A DNA stretch of 64,000 nt. It comes from Fibrobacterota bacterium. GTDB lineage: Bacteria; Fibrobacterota; Fibrobacteria; UBA11236. The notes below the pieces were generated by a model, which saw only the letters and a list, made by a program, of their open reading frames with translations, searched no databases and was not told the DNA's origin. Position numbers and translations under genes: made by a program. Numbering within the stretch: position 1 is the stretch's first letter; every line of letters begins with the position of its first letter. Positions 36,619 to 46,345 of this stretch are shown here, piece by piece. The stretch covers positions 124,001 to 188,000 of the forward strand of contig CANIEU010000002.1 in assembly GCA_947466585.1 (NCBI GenBank). The letters are read 5' to 3'.

Positions 36619-37815
36619 GTGCGCCCCCTCCAGCTTTACATCCACGTCCCCTTTTGCGAAAAAAAGTGCCATTACTGCGACTTCGCTAGCTGGGAATCGC
36701 CCGCCGTCACGCAAAAAAAATGGCTGGATGTCGCGCTACGGGAAATAGAACACGCAGGGTTCGCTGGACGGGGCCCGTTCGCCGGCGCGAAGGTCTCCAC
36801 GATCTTTTTTGGTGGCGGCACGCCCTCGGTGGTGCCCACACGGTATCTCGAACAATTACTCGACAAGCTGCGCGAACATTTCGATCTCTCCTCAGTCGAC
36901 GAGATGACGCTCGAGGCTAATCCCAGCAGCCTCACGCACGACAAGCTCCAGACCTGGCGTAAACTCGGATTTCATCGCGTCAGCGTGGGCGTGCAGAGCT
37001 TCCATCAAGACGAGCTCACCTTGCTGGGCCGCGTGCACACGCCCGAAACCGCCGAGGCCGCGCTCGAACTGCTTTCCTCCGAAGCCTCCTCCAGCGGTCT
37101 CCGTTATAGTGCTGATCTCATTTTCGGCCTACCGGGCCAAACGCCCGAGCGCTTCTTCTCCAATCTCGAACGTTTGCTGCGTTACAACCCCGATCACATT
37201 TCCTTTTACGGCCTCACCATCGAAGAAGGCACCAAATTCGATGAACTCCACAAGGCCGGGCGACTCGTGTTGCCTGAGGGCGATCTCTACCAGGAGATGT
37301 ATGAGGGCGGTGTCGCGCTGTTGGCGCAGCAGGGTTTGAGGCGCTACGAGGTCTCCAACTTCGCGCGCGCCGGGCAGGAATGCCGCCACAACCAAGGGTA
37401 TTGGAACGGTGCGGCATGGCTGGCCTTCGGCCCCGGCGCGCACGGCTTCGACGGCAACCGCCGCTGGATGAACCCGCGTCAGCTGGAAGAATATCTCGCA
37501 TGGGGTGACGCGGGATTTCCCGACGCCGCGCGCGAATGGGACGATCTGGATGAGACCGCCCGCCTCACCGAGGCGGTATCATTGGGGCTGCGTCAGGCGC
37601 GCGGCTTTTCCCTCGTAGAGGTGGAACGCGCTTTCGGTGCGACCTGGGACGATGCGGTGTTCGCGCGCTTCGAATCGGCGGACTATCTGAAGCGGGAGGA
37701 CGGGTGCGTGCGTCTGCTCGACAAAGGCTGGCCGCTACTCGATGAAATCGCCGCGGATTTGTTGGCGCGCGCCACGGTAGCGACCGTCACACCTCGGCAA
37801 TCAACTTCGGCTTGA
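36619..37815 (+). CDS. hemW: Radical SAM HemW (coproporphyrinogen III oxidase-like), GTG start
   Basis: LYIHVPFCEKKCHYCDFASW radical-SAM CxxxCxxC; TIFFGGGTPSVVP. Confidence 0.92.
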   Translation: MRPLQLYIHVPFCEKKCHYCDFASWESPAVTQKKWLDVALREIEHAGFAGRGPFAGAKVSTIFFGGGTPSVVPTRYLEQLLDKLREHFDLSSVDEMTLEANPSSLTHDKLQTWRKLGFHRVSVGVQSFHQDELTLLGRVHTPETAEAALELLSSEASSSGLRYSADLIFGLPGQTPERFFSNLERLLRYNPDHISFYGLTIEEGTKFDELHKAGRLVLPEGDLYQEMYEGGVALLAQQGLRRYEVSNFARAGQECRHNQGYWNGAAWLAFGPGAHGFDGNRRWMNPRQLEEYLAWGDAGFPDAAREWDDLDETARLTEAVSLGLRQARGFSLVEVERAFGATWDDAVFARFESADYLKREDGCVRLLDKGWPLLDEIAADLLARATVATVTPRQSTSA

Positions 37816-38552
37816 AGTCGAGATAGTCGCACGAGGTGAGGTGGTACTCCACTTCGTTTAACTTCCCGAACGCTTTTCCATTCCACTCCGCTTTCAACGA
37901 ATGCAGGTGGCCGAAAAGTACGTGCGCCGCGCCTGCCGTTTCCATGATGCCGGATACTCGCGAAGGCGTGAGTAAATGGTCGAGCGGGGGATAGTGCGTC
38001 AACCCGATACGCAGACCCTCGGGTAGACCCGCCGCACTCATCTTCAGGCGATGCAGCTCGTGGTCGTAAATCTCTTCCTGCTTTTTCGTGTCGGTCCCCG
38101 GCATCGCACCGTTCATACCGGGAATCGGCCCCTTGTTCGGGTCCCAGGCAATCAGGTCGAAGAGGGAATACTCCGTTGTGTCCCAGAGGCGCGCACCGAA
38201 GAAAACATAGGGACCGACCTTCACATGATTGTTGTGCACGAAGCGCAATGAAATCGGCAGTTCGCGTTCCAGCACGGCATTGGTCGGCCACCAGAAATCG
38301 TGGTTGCCGCGCAAAATCACCTTGATGCCCGGGAGTGCGTGCAGCCATTCGAGGTCGGGCATCACGTCGGGAAGTTTTTTCCCCCAACTGATGTCACCCG
38401 GCACGGCCACCACATCGCGCGGGCCCACGACAGCGCGCCAGGCGGCTTCGATCTTTTCGGGATGGCGGATCCATTCAGTGCCGAAGCGGTCCATGGATTT
38501 GTTCGGAACGCCGAACGAGAGATGCGGATCGGAAAGGGCGAAGAGTTTCATT
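37787..38552 (-). CDS. Metallophosphoesterase
   Basis: MKLFALSDPHLSF, VAVPGDISWG, ILRGNHDFWW, VLFGHLHSL. Confidence 0.92.
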
Positions 38553-38602
38553 CGAGAGAGAAAATTACGCATTACAAAGGAAGACCGTTCCTCGATCGCG
38601 TT

Positions 38603-39691
38603 TCAAATTCCCGTCGTGTCTTCGGGATCGCGATTGTGTTCGAGTTCTTTGGAGAACATCTCCTCGAAAATCGACCAGGCGCTAAGGAACAATGCGGCGA
38701 GAATCGGGCCGATGATGAATCCAGAAAACCCAAACACCATAAGCCCTCCGAGTGTGGAGACCAGCACCATGATGTCGTGCATCTGAATGCTTTTGCCCAC
38801 CACCAGAGGGCGGAGCAGGTTGTCGATGGTCGAGATTACGAACGTGCCCACGAGCACCACGATGATGCCGGCCGTAGTGTGGCCGCTGAATAGCAGAAAA
38901 AGCGCAGCCGGAGCCCATACGAGGCCCGCGCCGAATGCCGGAATGACTGAGGCTAACATGGTGATCACGCCGAGAAAGGTCGGGGAGGGAACGCCAGTGG
39001 ACCAGAAAAGCAATCCGGTGAGAAAACCCTGGATCGCGCCCACCACGAAGATGCCCATGAACGCTCCCCGGCCCACCGTGAGAAAGCGTTGGAAGAGCGC
39101 CTTTTCGTAGGCGTCTGGAAGGGGAGAAAGGCGGACGATGCGCTCCAGCATGCGCGGGCCGTCGAGATAGAAGTAAAACATGAACAGGAACATCAGCGTC
39201 AGCTTGGCGAGCATGCCCGCCACGGCGGCGGCGCTCTCGGCAGCATGGCTTCCCAGCCAGGCGAGGGTGCGCTCACCGTACCCGGCGACCTTTTCGGGTC
39301 CGGGATAAAGGTGATTCAGGCCCGGGGGGAGAATGCGTTTAATGTTGCGACTGAATTCATCGGCATAGGCGAACACGCGCAAGTGTCCGCCGGTGGAGAT
39401 GAAGTCCGCCGCCTGTTGATATGCGGCCGTAATGATGGCGGCGAGCGGCAACACCAGTACGATTAGGATGAGCAGGATGGTCGCCGCGGCCGCGACGGTA
39501 CGGTACCGGAATTTGCGGGTTAACCAGACGAAGAGCGGATTGGAAAGGCCCGCGAATACCGCCGCAAGAAAAAGGATGAGCACGAAATCGCGTATGACGT
39601 ACAAAAAGCCCACCGTGATGACGGTGAGGGCGATTAGGAAGGTCTTGCGCTGAAACGCACTGTGATGCGGGTGCAGGGGAGACCTGTCCAT
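38603..39691 (-). CDS. AI-2E family transporter
   Basis: Multi-TM; LFLAAVFAGLSNPLFVWLTRKFRYR; VISTIDNLLRPLVVGKSIQMHDIMVLVSTLGGLMVFGFSGFIIGPILAALFLS. Confidence 0.9.
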   Translation of the reverse strand: MDRSPLHPHHSAFQRKTFLIALTVITVGFLYVIRDFVLILFLAAVFAGLSNPLFVWLTRKFRYRTVAAAATILLILIVLVLPLAAIITAAYQQAADFISTGGHLRVFAYADEFSRNIKRILPPGLNHLYPGPEKVAGYGERTLAWLGSHAAESAAAVAGMLAKLTLMFLFMFYFYLDGPRMLERIVRLSPLPDAYEKALFQRFLTVGRGAFMGIFVVGAIQGFLTGLLFWSTGVPSPTFLGVITMLASVIPAFGAGLVWAPAALFLLFSGHTTAGIIVVLVGTFVISTIDNLLRPLVVGKSIQMHDIMVLVSTLGGLMVFGFSGFIIGPILAALFLSAWSIFEEMFSKELEHNRDPEDTTGI

Positions 39692-39744
39692 GGCGCGGCT
39701 CCGAAAGGGGGGATCCCTTTTCTATTAGTTTTAAGTTACATCCC

Positions 39745-40857
39745 ATGACGACCTCAGATCCCCTGATTCCCGCACCTTCCGTGGTTTCCACGGGTTCCGC
39801 CGTTCCTTCCGTCGCGGAACCTGCCGTACGTGTTGCAAATTTCGTTCGGAAAGTGGGCAAGGGTCGCACCTTGCTCAAGTCGATGGACCGGGTCGAAGCC
39901 GCCGATGCCTTTTCGCTTCTCCTGACCGGCGCTTTCGCCGATTCGCAGGCCGGGGCGTTCTTGCAGGCTTTGCGGATCAAGGAATTGAGTGTCGATGAGC
40001 TCGACGGCCTGATGGACACCTTTCTGGCTCGCCAACCTGCGGCCGTCCCCAAACTGCCCTCCGGCGGGTTTACGTTAAATCTCGCTTCGGATACCCCCCG
40101 CAAGGGAGGGTATGGCTCCCTGTTGGCGGCGGCGTTGTTGGCTGCGGATGGCCTTCCCGTGGGAGTGGTGCGCAGCGAGCCGGTGCTTTCGCACAATCGG
40201 GCCTCTTGGGACGCCACCTGGGCGCTGCTTGCGGTGTTGCACAAAGCGGGTTGCTGCGATGCACCGCATGCACCGGCCGCGCTGTGCGTGGTGGAATCGA
40301 ACGATCTGGTTCCCGATCTCCGGAACCTTCGGAAGACCCGGGGTGAGCTCGGGTTTCGGTCCTGTTTGCATACCGCCGAAAAACTTTTGAACCCGTGGGC
40401 CGACAAGCCGATCGTTTTGGGTATTTCGCATCGGCATTACGCCGAACGGATGGCCGATCATTTCGCGCGGCGGGGCAGAACGGCCAAGATTATTCTGGGA
40501 AATCACGGCACGCCCGATCTGGTCTTGCACAAAGAGACCGAGGTGTGGGAAGTGCTGCCCGGCGGGACGATCCGCACGGTATACTTTCACCCGGCTCAGT
40601 TGGGATTGGCTCCTGATGCGGCAGTGTACTCTCTAGGTGCGTTTGCCGAGTGGCCGGCGGAGTTGGCAAAACCGGATCACGGTGCTCTGGGACCGGTGCT
40701 CGCCTATCATCTGGCATTTTTACGGTATGTCGCCGGCGGGGAGACGCACGCCGCTTCCGACCCGCTGCTTAGTGCGATGCAGCTTACACCGCAACTTGCA
40801 CCGCAACCGGCCTTCCATTCGGAGACGGGCGTAAACGGGGGTTCCGCAAATGGTTAA
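39745..40857 (+). CDS. Anthranilate phosphoribosyltransferase-like (TrpD2/YbiB-type) protein
   Basis: N-terminal helical region SLLLTGAFADSQAGAFLQALRIKELSVDELDGLMDTF and HPAQLGL region resemble TrpD fold; canonical substrate motif degenerate. Confidence 0.65.
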   Translation: MTTSDPLIPAPSVVSTGSAVPSVAEPAVRVANFVRKVGKGRTLLKSMDRVEAADAFSLLLTGAFADSQAGAFLQALRIKELSVDELDGLMDTFLARQPAAVPKLPSGGFTLNLASDTPRKGGYGSLLAAALLAADGLPVGVVRSEPVLSHNRASWDATWALLAVLHKAGCCDAPHAPAALCVVESNDLVPDLRNLRKTRGELGFRSCLHTAEKLLNPWADKPIVLGISHRHYAERMADHFARRGRTAKIILGNHGTPDLVLHKETEVWEVLPGGTIRTVYFHPAQLGLAPDAAVYSLGAFAEWPAELAKPDHGALGPVLAYHLAFLRYVAGGETHAASDPLLSAMQLTPQLAPQPAFHSETGVNGGSANG

Positions 40858-42256
40858 AAATTCGGGAAAAAAATCTGTGAAAAAAACAGCAAAGGCCAAG
40901 GCCCCGATTGCGGTTGATAAAACCCCGATGCATTCGAGCACTCGGCCCGAAGGTTCGATCCAAGCCATCCGCGAGGTGTTCGGGTATTTGCGGAGGTATC
41001 ACGACCAGGTGTTCGTGATCAAGATCGACGACGCCCTCATGAACCGGCCGTTGTTTCCGCTTTTGGTGCGCGACATCGTGCTGCTGCACGAAACCGGCAT
41101 TCGCGTTATCCTTGTACCGGGCGCGAAGACCTCGATCGACGCAGTGCTCGCAAAGTACGGCGAGAAGACGCGCGCCGTCGGCGGTGTGCGGGTGACTTCA
41201 TCCGAAGCGATGCCGCTGGTCAAGTTGGGCGCTTCGAACATCGCGAACGCCTTGCTTTCACTGTTGTCCGAAAACGCCGCGCACGGCGTCGTGGGCAACT
41301 GGGTGCGGGCGCGTGCCGTGGGCGTGGTGGGCGGCGTTGATTATCAGCATACGGGACGAGTCGAAAAGATCAACACCGACCTGATGCGCGGCATGCTCGA
41401 CGACGGGCTGATTCCCATCGTCTCGAACATCGGTTGGAACAGCGTGGGTCAGGACTACAACCTGAACAGCAGCGAGCTCGCTGTGGCCGTGGCTCGGGCG
41501 ATGCAGGCGACCAAACTGTTTTTCGTAGGCGAGCAGGCGGGCATTCCGGTGGTCCCGGGCTGTCGTTTCGCCGAACCGGAGGAGATGCGTTCGGGGCAGT
41601 TCTCGAACCTCGACCGCAAAGAGGGTGAAGCTCTCCTCAAGGAGTTCCCCAAAGCGCTGAAGCCTGAGGCACGGGAATTGATCGCGCTCGCGATGCAGGC
41701 GCTGGAAGGCGGCGTAGAGCGCGTGCACGTGGTGGGCGGCGCGCGGGACGGTATCTTGCTGCAGGAAGTGTTCAGCAGCGCGGGGCAGGGGACGATGTTC
41801 TACCTCGACGCATACGATCATGTCCATCCTGCCGAGGTTTCCGACATTCCCGAAATTCTGCGCATCATGCAGCCTTATGTGGACGACGGCGTTTTAATCC
41901 AGCGCACCGCCGAGGATCTCGCAGGCGATCTGGATCATTATACGGTCTACAAGGTGGACGACGTGCTGCACGGATGCGGAGCGTTGAAACCCATCGGTCC
42001 CGGCGCTGCAGAGTTGCTGGCACTCGTGGTTGATCCGGCTTATGCGGGGCGGGGTACGGGCGGTAAAATCGTGAACTACCTGGTTCAGCGCGCGCGCAAG
42101 GCGGGCGTGAAGCAGGTGTTCCTGTTGACCACGCAGACCAGCGATTTCTTTATGCGCATGGGGTTCAAGGAAGCGCCGGTGACGGCCTTGCCGGCAGCGC
42201 GGCGGAAGACCTGGAACCCGACGCGCAATTCGCGCGTGTTTGTCAAAACCATTTGA
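40850..42256 (+). CDS. argA: Amino-acid N-acetyltransferase (N-acetylglutamate synthase; AAK + GNAT)
   Basis: FVIKIDDALM..., IRVILVPGAKTSIDAVLAKYG, KTRAVGGVRVTS, GNAT part LLALVVDPAYAGRGTGGKIVNYLVQRARKAGVKQVFLLTTQTSDFFMRMGF. Confidence 0.9.
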   Translation: MVKNSGKKSVKKTAKAKAPIAVDKTPMHSSTRPEGSIQAIREVFGYLRRYHDQVFVIKIDDALMNRPLFPLLVRDIVLLHETGIRVILVPGAKTSIDAVLAKYGEKTRAVGGVRVTSSEAMPLVKLGASNIANALLSLLSENAAHGVVGNWVRARAVGVVGGVDYQHTGRVEKINTDLMRGMLDDGLIPIVSNIGWNSVGQDYNLNSSELAVAVARAMQATKLFFVGEQAGIPVVPGCRFAEPEEMRSGQFSNLDRKEGEALLKEFPKALKPEARELIALAMQALEGGVERVHVVGGARDGILLQEVFSSAGQGTMFYLDAYDHVHPAEVSDIPEILRIMQPYVDDGVLIQRTAEDLAGDLDHYTVYKVDDVLHGCGALKPIGPGAAELLALVVDPAYAGRGTGGKIVNYLVQRARKAGVKQVFLLTTQTSDFFMRMGFKEAPVTALPAARRKTWNPTRNSRVFVKTI

Positions 42257-42314
42257 TCACGGCTCAGACGGCGCCTTAAAAAAAGTGGAATCCCTTTCGG
42301 GAATCAAAAATAAA

Positions 42315-42340
42315 AGCGGATTCCCTCTCGGGAATCCGCT
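42315..42340. terminator. Strong hairpin in convergent intergenic region
   Basis: AGCGGATTCCC-TCTC-GGGAATCCGCT; preceded by related hairpin ggaatccctttcgggaatc (about 42288-42305). Confidence 0.65.
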
Positions 42341-42436
42341 GGGCCTCGGCTTGCGCCGAAGGGCCTCTCTCTGCCCAAATGTTGGTTTCGTTGGCAGCTA
42401 TTCTAGCTGCGAATAATTTAAAATGCGTTCTCGACC

Positions 42437-44752
42437 TCAGGGATCCACGGTGAGAATCAAGGAAGGTTTAATGCTATCCGCTCCGGGATATTCCCTGGCG
42501 TAAAAATAGGGGTAGTCTTCCACAAGCTGGTCCGTGGGGGCGATATCCCCTTCCATAATCACCCCGAAATTCTGGGAGGGAGAATCCGCCCAGAACTTGG
42601 CAAGGTCGGTCAGGTCAATTCCCCAGTATCCCAGGTATCCGCGCGCACGCGTGGCCGAGCCTGCAGGGGCCGAACTCGCATCGACATCGTCAAGACCCAC
42701 AAGCTTCTGATTCCAGTCTTCGCTTCCATCCTGAACACCCCAAAAGCGTTCGAGCGCCGTGACGCCATCGATCGCTGCAGTTGTCGGTGTTCCGCCCTTG
42801 CCGTTGCCTTCCTTCCAAGCGCGCAATACTTTGTGGGTGCGAATTTTTACGGAGTCGGGCTGCACATTTTTAGAGACCCAAGCCTCACTTTGAAGTCGAA
42901 GGACGGCCTTGGAAATTTTCCCCGAGGTCACCCCGGTCGGGATCTGAAATTGGATCAGGGTGCGCACCACCGTGTTCCGGTCGTAAACGCCTACCGGCAT
43001 GGTTTGGTTTTTTCCATAATTCTCGTTGGCATTGGCGATATAGCTGGTGATGCCGGGCGCAGAACCCACGATGTAGGCATCCTGGCTGGCGATCAGGGTG
43101 GTGTCGCCGGTCAGGGCAATCGGTTTGAAAGCTTGATACAGAGAATCGATTTGGATCGTGGTCAGTGGCCCGTTGTAAATGCGGATCTCGTCGAGCGTTC
43201 CCTGAAAATGCGCTCCGTCGGTGAACGCTGAGGCTCCAAGTCGCAACGGTTCCGTGCTCGTTGTATCCGGAAGAATTCCGGGGATGCTTGTTTGTTCCAA
43301 GACGCCATCGACATAAAGCTCCAAAACCGTGTCGCGCAGTACGCCCGTTAATTGGTGCCATTCCCCGTCCGCGAGAAAACTCGTACCAATGGACGATGCG
43401 TTCGCTGGGTTGTAGTCGATCAGTCCATGGGCGGCTGGTACCACCGAAGAACCGTAGGTCGCGGCCTCAGTGGTCACAAGGCGATAGTTCCACGGCAGTG
43501 CACCCCCGCTCGAAGTCTGGCGGGTTACCAACGCTTGTCCGTTTGTACGTGTGGTTTTGAACCAAGCCGAAATCGTGAACTGACGTAGGTTCAGGTCGGA
43601 TTTGAACGGGACCAGAACCTGACTCGAGGTACCGTCGAAGGAAAGGCCACTGCCCTTGATTCCTGTGGTCCATGTGCCGTTCGTGATGGCTCCGGTGTGT
43701 GCCTCGGAGGTCCGGTCATTCAAGGTCGTGCCCGAGCCCTCTTCGAAATCCCAATGGGCGACGAGCTTCGCAGTCACGTTTGGTGCCGTCCCCACTGTCG
43801 TGAACTTCCTACGGTTCGACCACGGTCCGAATCCGACCGTGTTTCGGGCCCGAACGCGCCAGTAATACGGCGCGCCTCCAGCCAGCGGCCCGTAAGCCTT
43901 GGTCGTATCGGTCAACAGGGAATCGTGCAGAATAATCGTCGTGAAGTTGGCGTCCGTCGCAAGTTGAACCTGGTACAGCATCGCGGAAGCGACCTTGCGC
44001 CATTTGAGTTGTCCGCTAACGGGCGTCGTGGTCGATACCAATAAGGGCGAGACCTGGTTGGGAGCGGAGGCCGGGGGATTTCCCATGCCGATGAGATTCA
44101 GCAGCCCGCCTTGGGTCAGGATACCTGAAAGTACCTGAAGATCACCCATCACGCCGATCCGATATCCCGCACGGGTCAGGACGATATCGAACCTACCCGG
44201 CGGAAGTTGGGTCAGGGTGCAGAGACCGTCCGCGTTGCTGACCCCTGCGAAAGGGCTCCCCGGGATGAAGCACACTGCGCCTATGAGCGGAGCGCCCATC
44301 GCTCGCACGTCGATGGTTACAGTTCCGCTCACCCGCAGCGTATCGGTTCCCAGATCGAGCCGATTGGTGAACACCACGCCCTGCAGAAAGTAGGAGAGGG
44401 TGGTATCACCGCGCACCGTAGTGGACACGATGTCGTAACTGCCGCTGGCCAGGTTCGGGATCAGGAACGAACCGTTTGCGCTGGTTTGTACGGATTCGAC
44501 CACGGCAGAGGCCGCCAGCCCTTCCGCCGATTCGGCGGCGCCCTTCGCAAGCGTTGGCGTGGAATCGTTCGCAGAATACACCTTCACCCAAGCGCCCGCA
44601 ACCGGTGTTCCGTTCGCCGACACCAAGGTGCCTGACAACCCGTCCACACCTGTACCGCCCCCGGTGGGGGTTCCCAGGTTGCAGCCGATCCAGATCAGCA
44701 GGAATGCCGACAAGGCAACCAGGCGTTTGGCGGGGCTCAAGGGGTGCTCCAA
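42437..44752 (-). CDS. LamG-domain lipoprotein with carboxypeptidase-regulatory-like, FN3-like and DNRLRE-type modules
   Basis: Signal ...SAFLLIWIGC lipobox; LVAHWDFEEGSGTTLNDRTSEAHTG... LamG/concanavalin; C-term SQDAYI...NENYGKNQTMPVGVYDRNTVVRTLIQFQIP DNRLRE-like. Confidence 0.85.
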   Translation of the reverse strand: MEHPLSPAKRLVALSAFLLIWIGCNLGTPTGGGTGVDGLSGTLVSANGTPVAGAWVKVYSANDSTPTLAKGAAESAEGLAASAVVESVQTSANGSFLIPNLASGSYDIVSTTVRGDTTLSYFLQGVVFTNRLDLGTDTLRVSGTVTIDVRAMGAPLIGAVCFIPGSPFAGVSNADGLCTLTQLPPGRFDIVLTRAGYRIGVMGDLQVLSGILTQGGLLNLIGMGNPPASAPNQVSPLLVSTTTPVSGQLKWRKVASAMLYQVQLATDANFTTIILHDSLLTDTTKAYGPLAGGAPYYWRVRARNTVGFGPWSNRRKFTTVGTAPNVTAKLVAHWDFEEGSGTTLNDRTSEAHTGAITNGTWTTGIKGSGLSFDGTSSQVLVPFKSDLNLRQFTISAWFKTTRTNGQALVTRQTSSGGALPWNYRLVTTEAATYGSSVVPAAHGLIDYNPANASSIGTSFLADGEWHQLTGVLRDTVLELYVDGVLEQTSIPGILPDTTSTEPLRLGASAFTDGAHFQGTLDEIRIYNGPLTTIQIDSLYQAFKPIALTGDTTLIASQDAYIVGSAPGITSYIANANENYGKNQTMPVGVYDRNTVVRTLIQFQIPTGVTSGKISKAVLRLQSEAWVSKNVQPDSVKIRTHKVLRAWKEGNGKGGTPTTAAIDGVTALERFWGVQDGSEDWNQKLVGLDDVDASSAPAGSATRARGYLGYWGIDLTDLAKFWADSPSQNFGVIMEGDIAPTDQLVEDYPYFYAREYPGADSIKPSLILTVDP

Positions 44753-45669
44753 TCTTTTTGGGAATTACCGGCCAGTCGCTTTCCCGCATTTGCCTTTCTG
44801 GCTTCGGGAACGTGTGGCGGGTACAATCCTGAAATTTTAGAAATCGGAAAAAGCTGCATGTTCAATTGGTAGAGACGGTCGACATTTTCGTCGCGGCTGA
44901 CATGCTCGAGGATCTCTCGCCGCACTTCGCGGAGCTTTTCGCGGATGAAATGCAGGGAATCGCGGGACACGCTCACGGTAAGGTAGGAGAAGGGGCGCGT
45001 TTCCACGGGATGCTCGTGCAGTGCGCGCCGTGCGAGATCCAAATTCGCGAGAATGCCCCCGCGTGTTTTGGCTGGATCGCTTTTGGGGCCGGTGACCACC
45101 ACCTTGGCCACTTTTTCATAGCGGCCATGCGGAGTCTTGCGGATCAGTTTCAGACGCAACAACAACTCCAAGGCGTCGCGTGCCTCCGCAGAGGTGATGG
45201 GTGGGTCGAGGTGCTGCGCCAGCGCATCCAGGTCGCCCCGAAAATCCGTGACGGCAAGCAATTCGCGTACTGCGGCATAGTACCATTTTTGCAGGTATTC
45301 GTGTTGCGACGCCTCGAGTACCGCCTGTTCGCCGGCGCCTTTGCCCCGCGTGAGCAATTTAAGCAGGCGCTCCTTCTCTTCAGGCGTGCCCGCTTGGGTG
45401 TACGACACGAGTCTCTCGAAGTATTCCGCATCACGGTCGGGCATGCAGAACAGCCGGGCAAAGCGCGACGCACGAGCGGGGTTCAAACTCGTGCGACCCT
45501 TGAGCACGTCCTTGAAAAAGCTGGAAGAGCCGGCGCCCATCGCCTTGGCGATGTATCGGTGGGAGAACCCCTTGTTCACGCGCTTCTGCGCGTCATACGC
45601 CTGACGGAGAAATTCCCGCGCGTCCAGAAACTGGAACACGGAGACGGCGGGTGTTTGTGAACTGACCAT
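44737..45669 (-). CDS. TIGR02147 family protein (Fibrobacter-type putative regulator)
   Basis: VFQFLDAREFLRQAYDAQKRVNKGFSHRYIAKAMGAGSSSFFKDVLKGRTSLNPARASRFARLF...ALELLLRLKLIRKTPHGRYEKV. Confidence 0.88.
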   Translation of the reverse strand: MVSSQTPAVSVFQFLDAREFLRQAYDAQKRVNKGFSHRYIAKAMGAGSSSFFKDVLKGRTSLNPARASRFARLFCMPDRDAEYFERLVSYTQAGTPEEKERLLKLLTRGKGAGEQAVLEASQHEYLQKWYYAAVRELLAVTDFRGDLDALAQHLDPPITSAEARDALELLLRLKLIRKTPHGRYEKVAKVVVTGPKSDPAKTRGGILANLDLARRALHEHPVETRPFSYLTVSVSRDSLHFIREKLREVRREILEHVSRDENVDRLYQLNMQLFPISKISGLYPPHVPEARKANAGKRLAGNSQKDWSTP

Positions 45670-45738
45670 GGAATCCCTCTTGTCTCGGTAGATAGTACCC
45701 AAGGAGAGAAGAAAATCGATCGAAAGTGTGTGAATAAT

Positions 45739-45762
45739 CGTTTGAAAATATCAAACGTTTGA
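45739..45762 (-). promoter_or_regulatory. Triple half-site operator-like element upstream of TIGR02147 gene
   Basis: CGTTTGA-AAATA-TCAAACGTTTGA: three CGTTTGA/TCAAACG half-sites. Confidence 0.65.
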
Positions 45763-45865
45763 GCTTTGTCCCCAGGTAGCCCCTAAAAAACGCCCTAATT
45801 TTGATATATGAACAATATTTGACCATTGTGGGAAGAGCTCGTGGCGTCCTGTAAACTTCCCTTCA

Positions 45866-46345
45866 GTGGGTCTCGATCTGGTTGTCTGTCGTGCTTGGAA
45901 TCCTTCCACCGTTCTTGATTCCGCCAGGCAGGCACTGCTGGCGGAGTGGAATTTCGTGTATAAAGGCGAGGAAGCCTGGATCTGCGAAAAAATTCTTGCC
46001 TTCTCGTACCCCAGACTCTGGATCTCAGCGCTGCGCTATGCGGAATACGCGCTGCGCGACCCGGACGAAGGCATCAGCTTCGAATCCGTGGGCAAAGATT
46101 CCCTGCGTATTGTGCGCGAAGTTGAAACCGTTGGCTTGCGATTCAAGCCGTTCCAGTTTTTTCGCGCACACTCCTCTCTGGAGGAGCGGGCTTCCATCAA
46201 TGTGGATCTGACGGATTCTTGCGCCACCGCGGGCAAGGTCTTCCACACCACTTGGGTAAAAAACTTCGTTTGGGCTACCACAGGAAAGTCTGCCCTATCT
46301 GAAAAATTCGCTGGCCTACCGAAATTCTCGTTCAAGCACCGATAA
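45866..46345 (+). CDS. Hypothetical protein
   Basis: 159-aa ORF in otherwise empty region; no family recognised. Confidence 0.45.
   Translation: MGLDLVVCRAWNPSTVLDSARQALLAEWNFVYKGEEAWICEKILAFSYPRLWISALRYAEYALRDPDEGISFESVGKDSLRIVREVETVGLRFKPFQFFRAHSSLEERASINVDLTDSCATAGKVFHTTWVKNFVWATTGKSALSEKFAGLPKFSFKHR

Noticed and set aside
39357-40406. 349-aa ORF on - strand near TrpD-like gene
   Set aside because: Overlaps AI-2E and TrpD-like genes out of frame; no motif.
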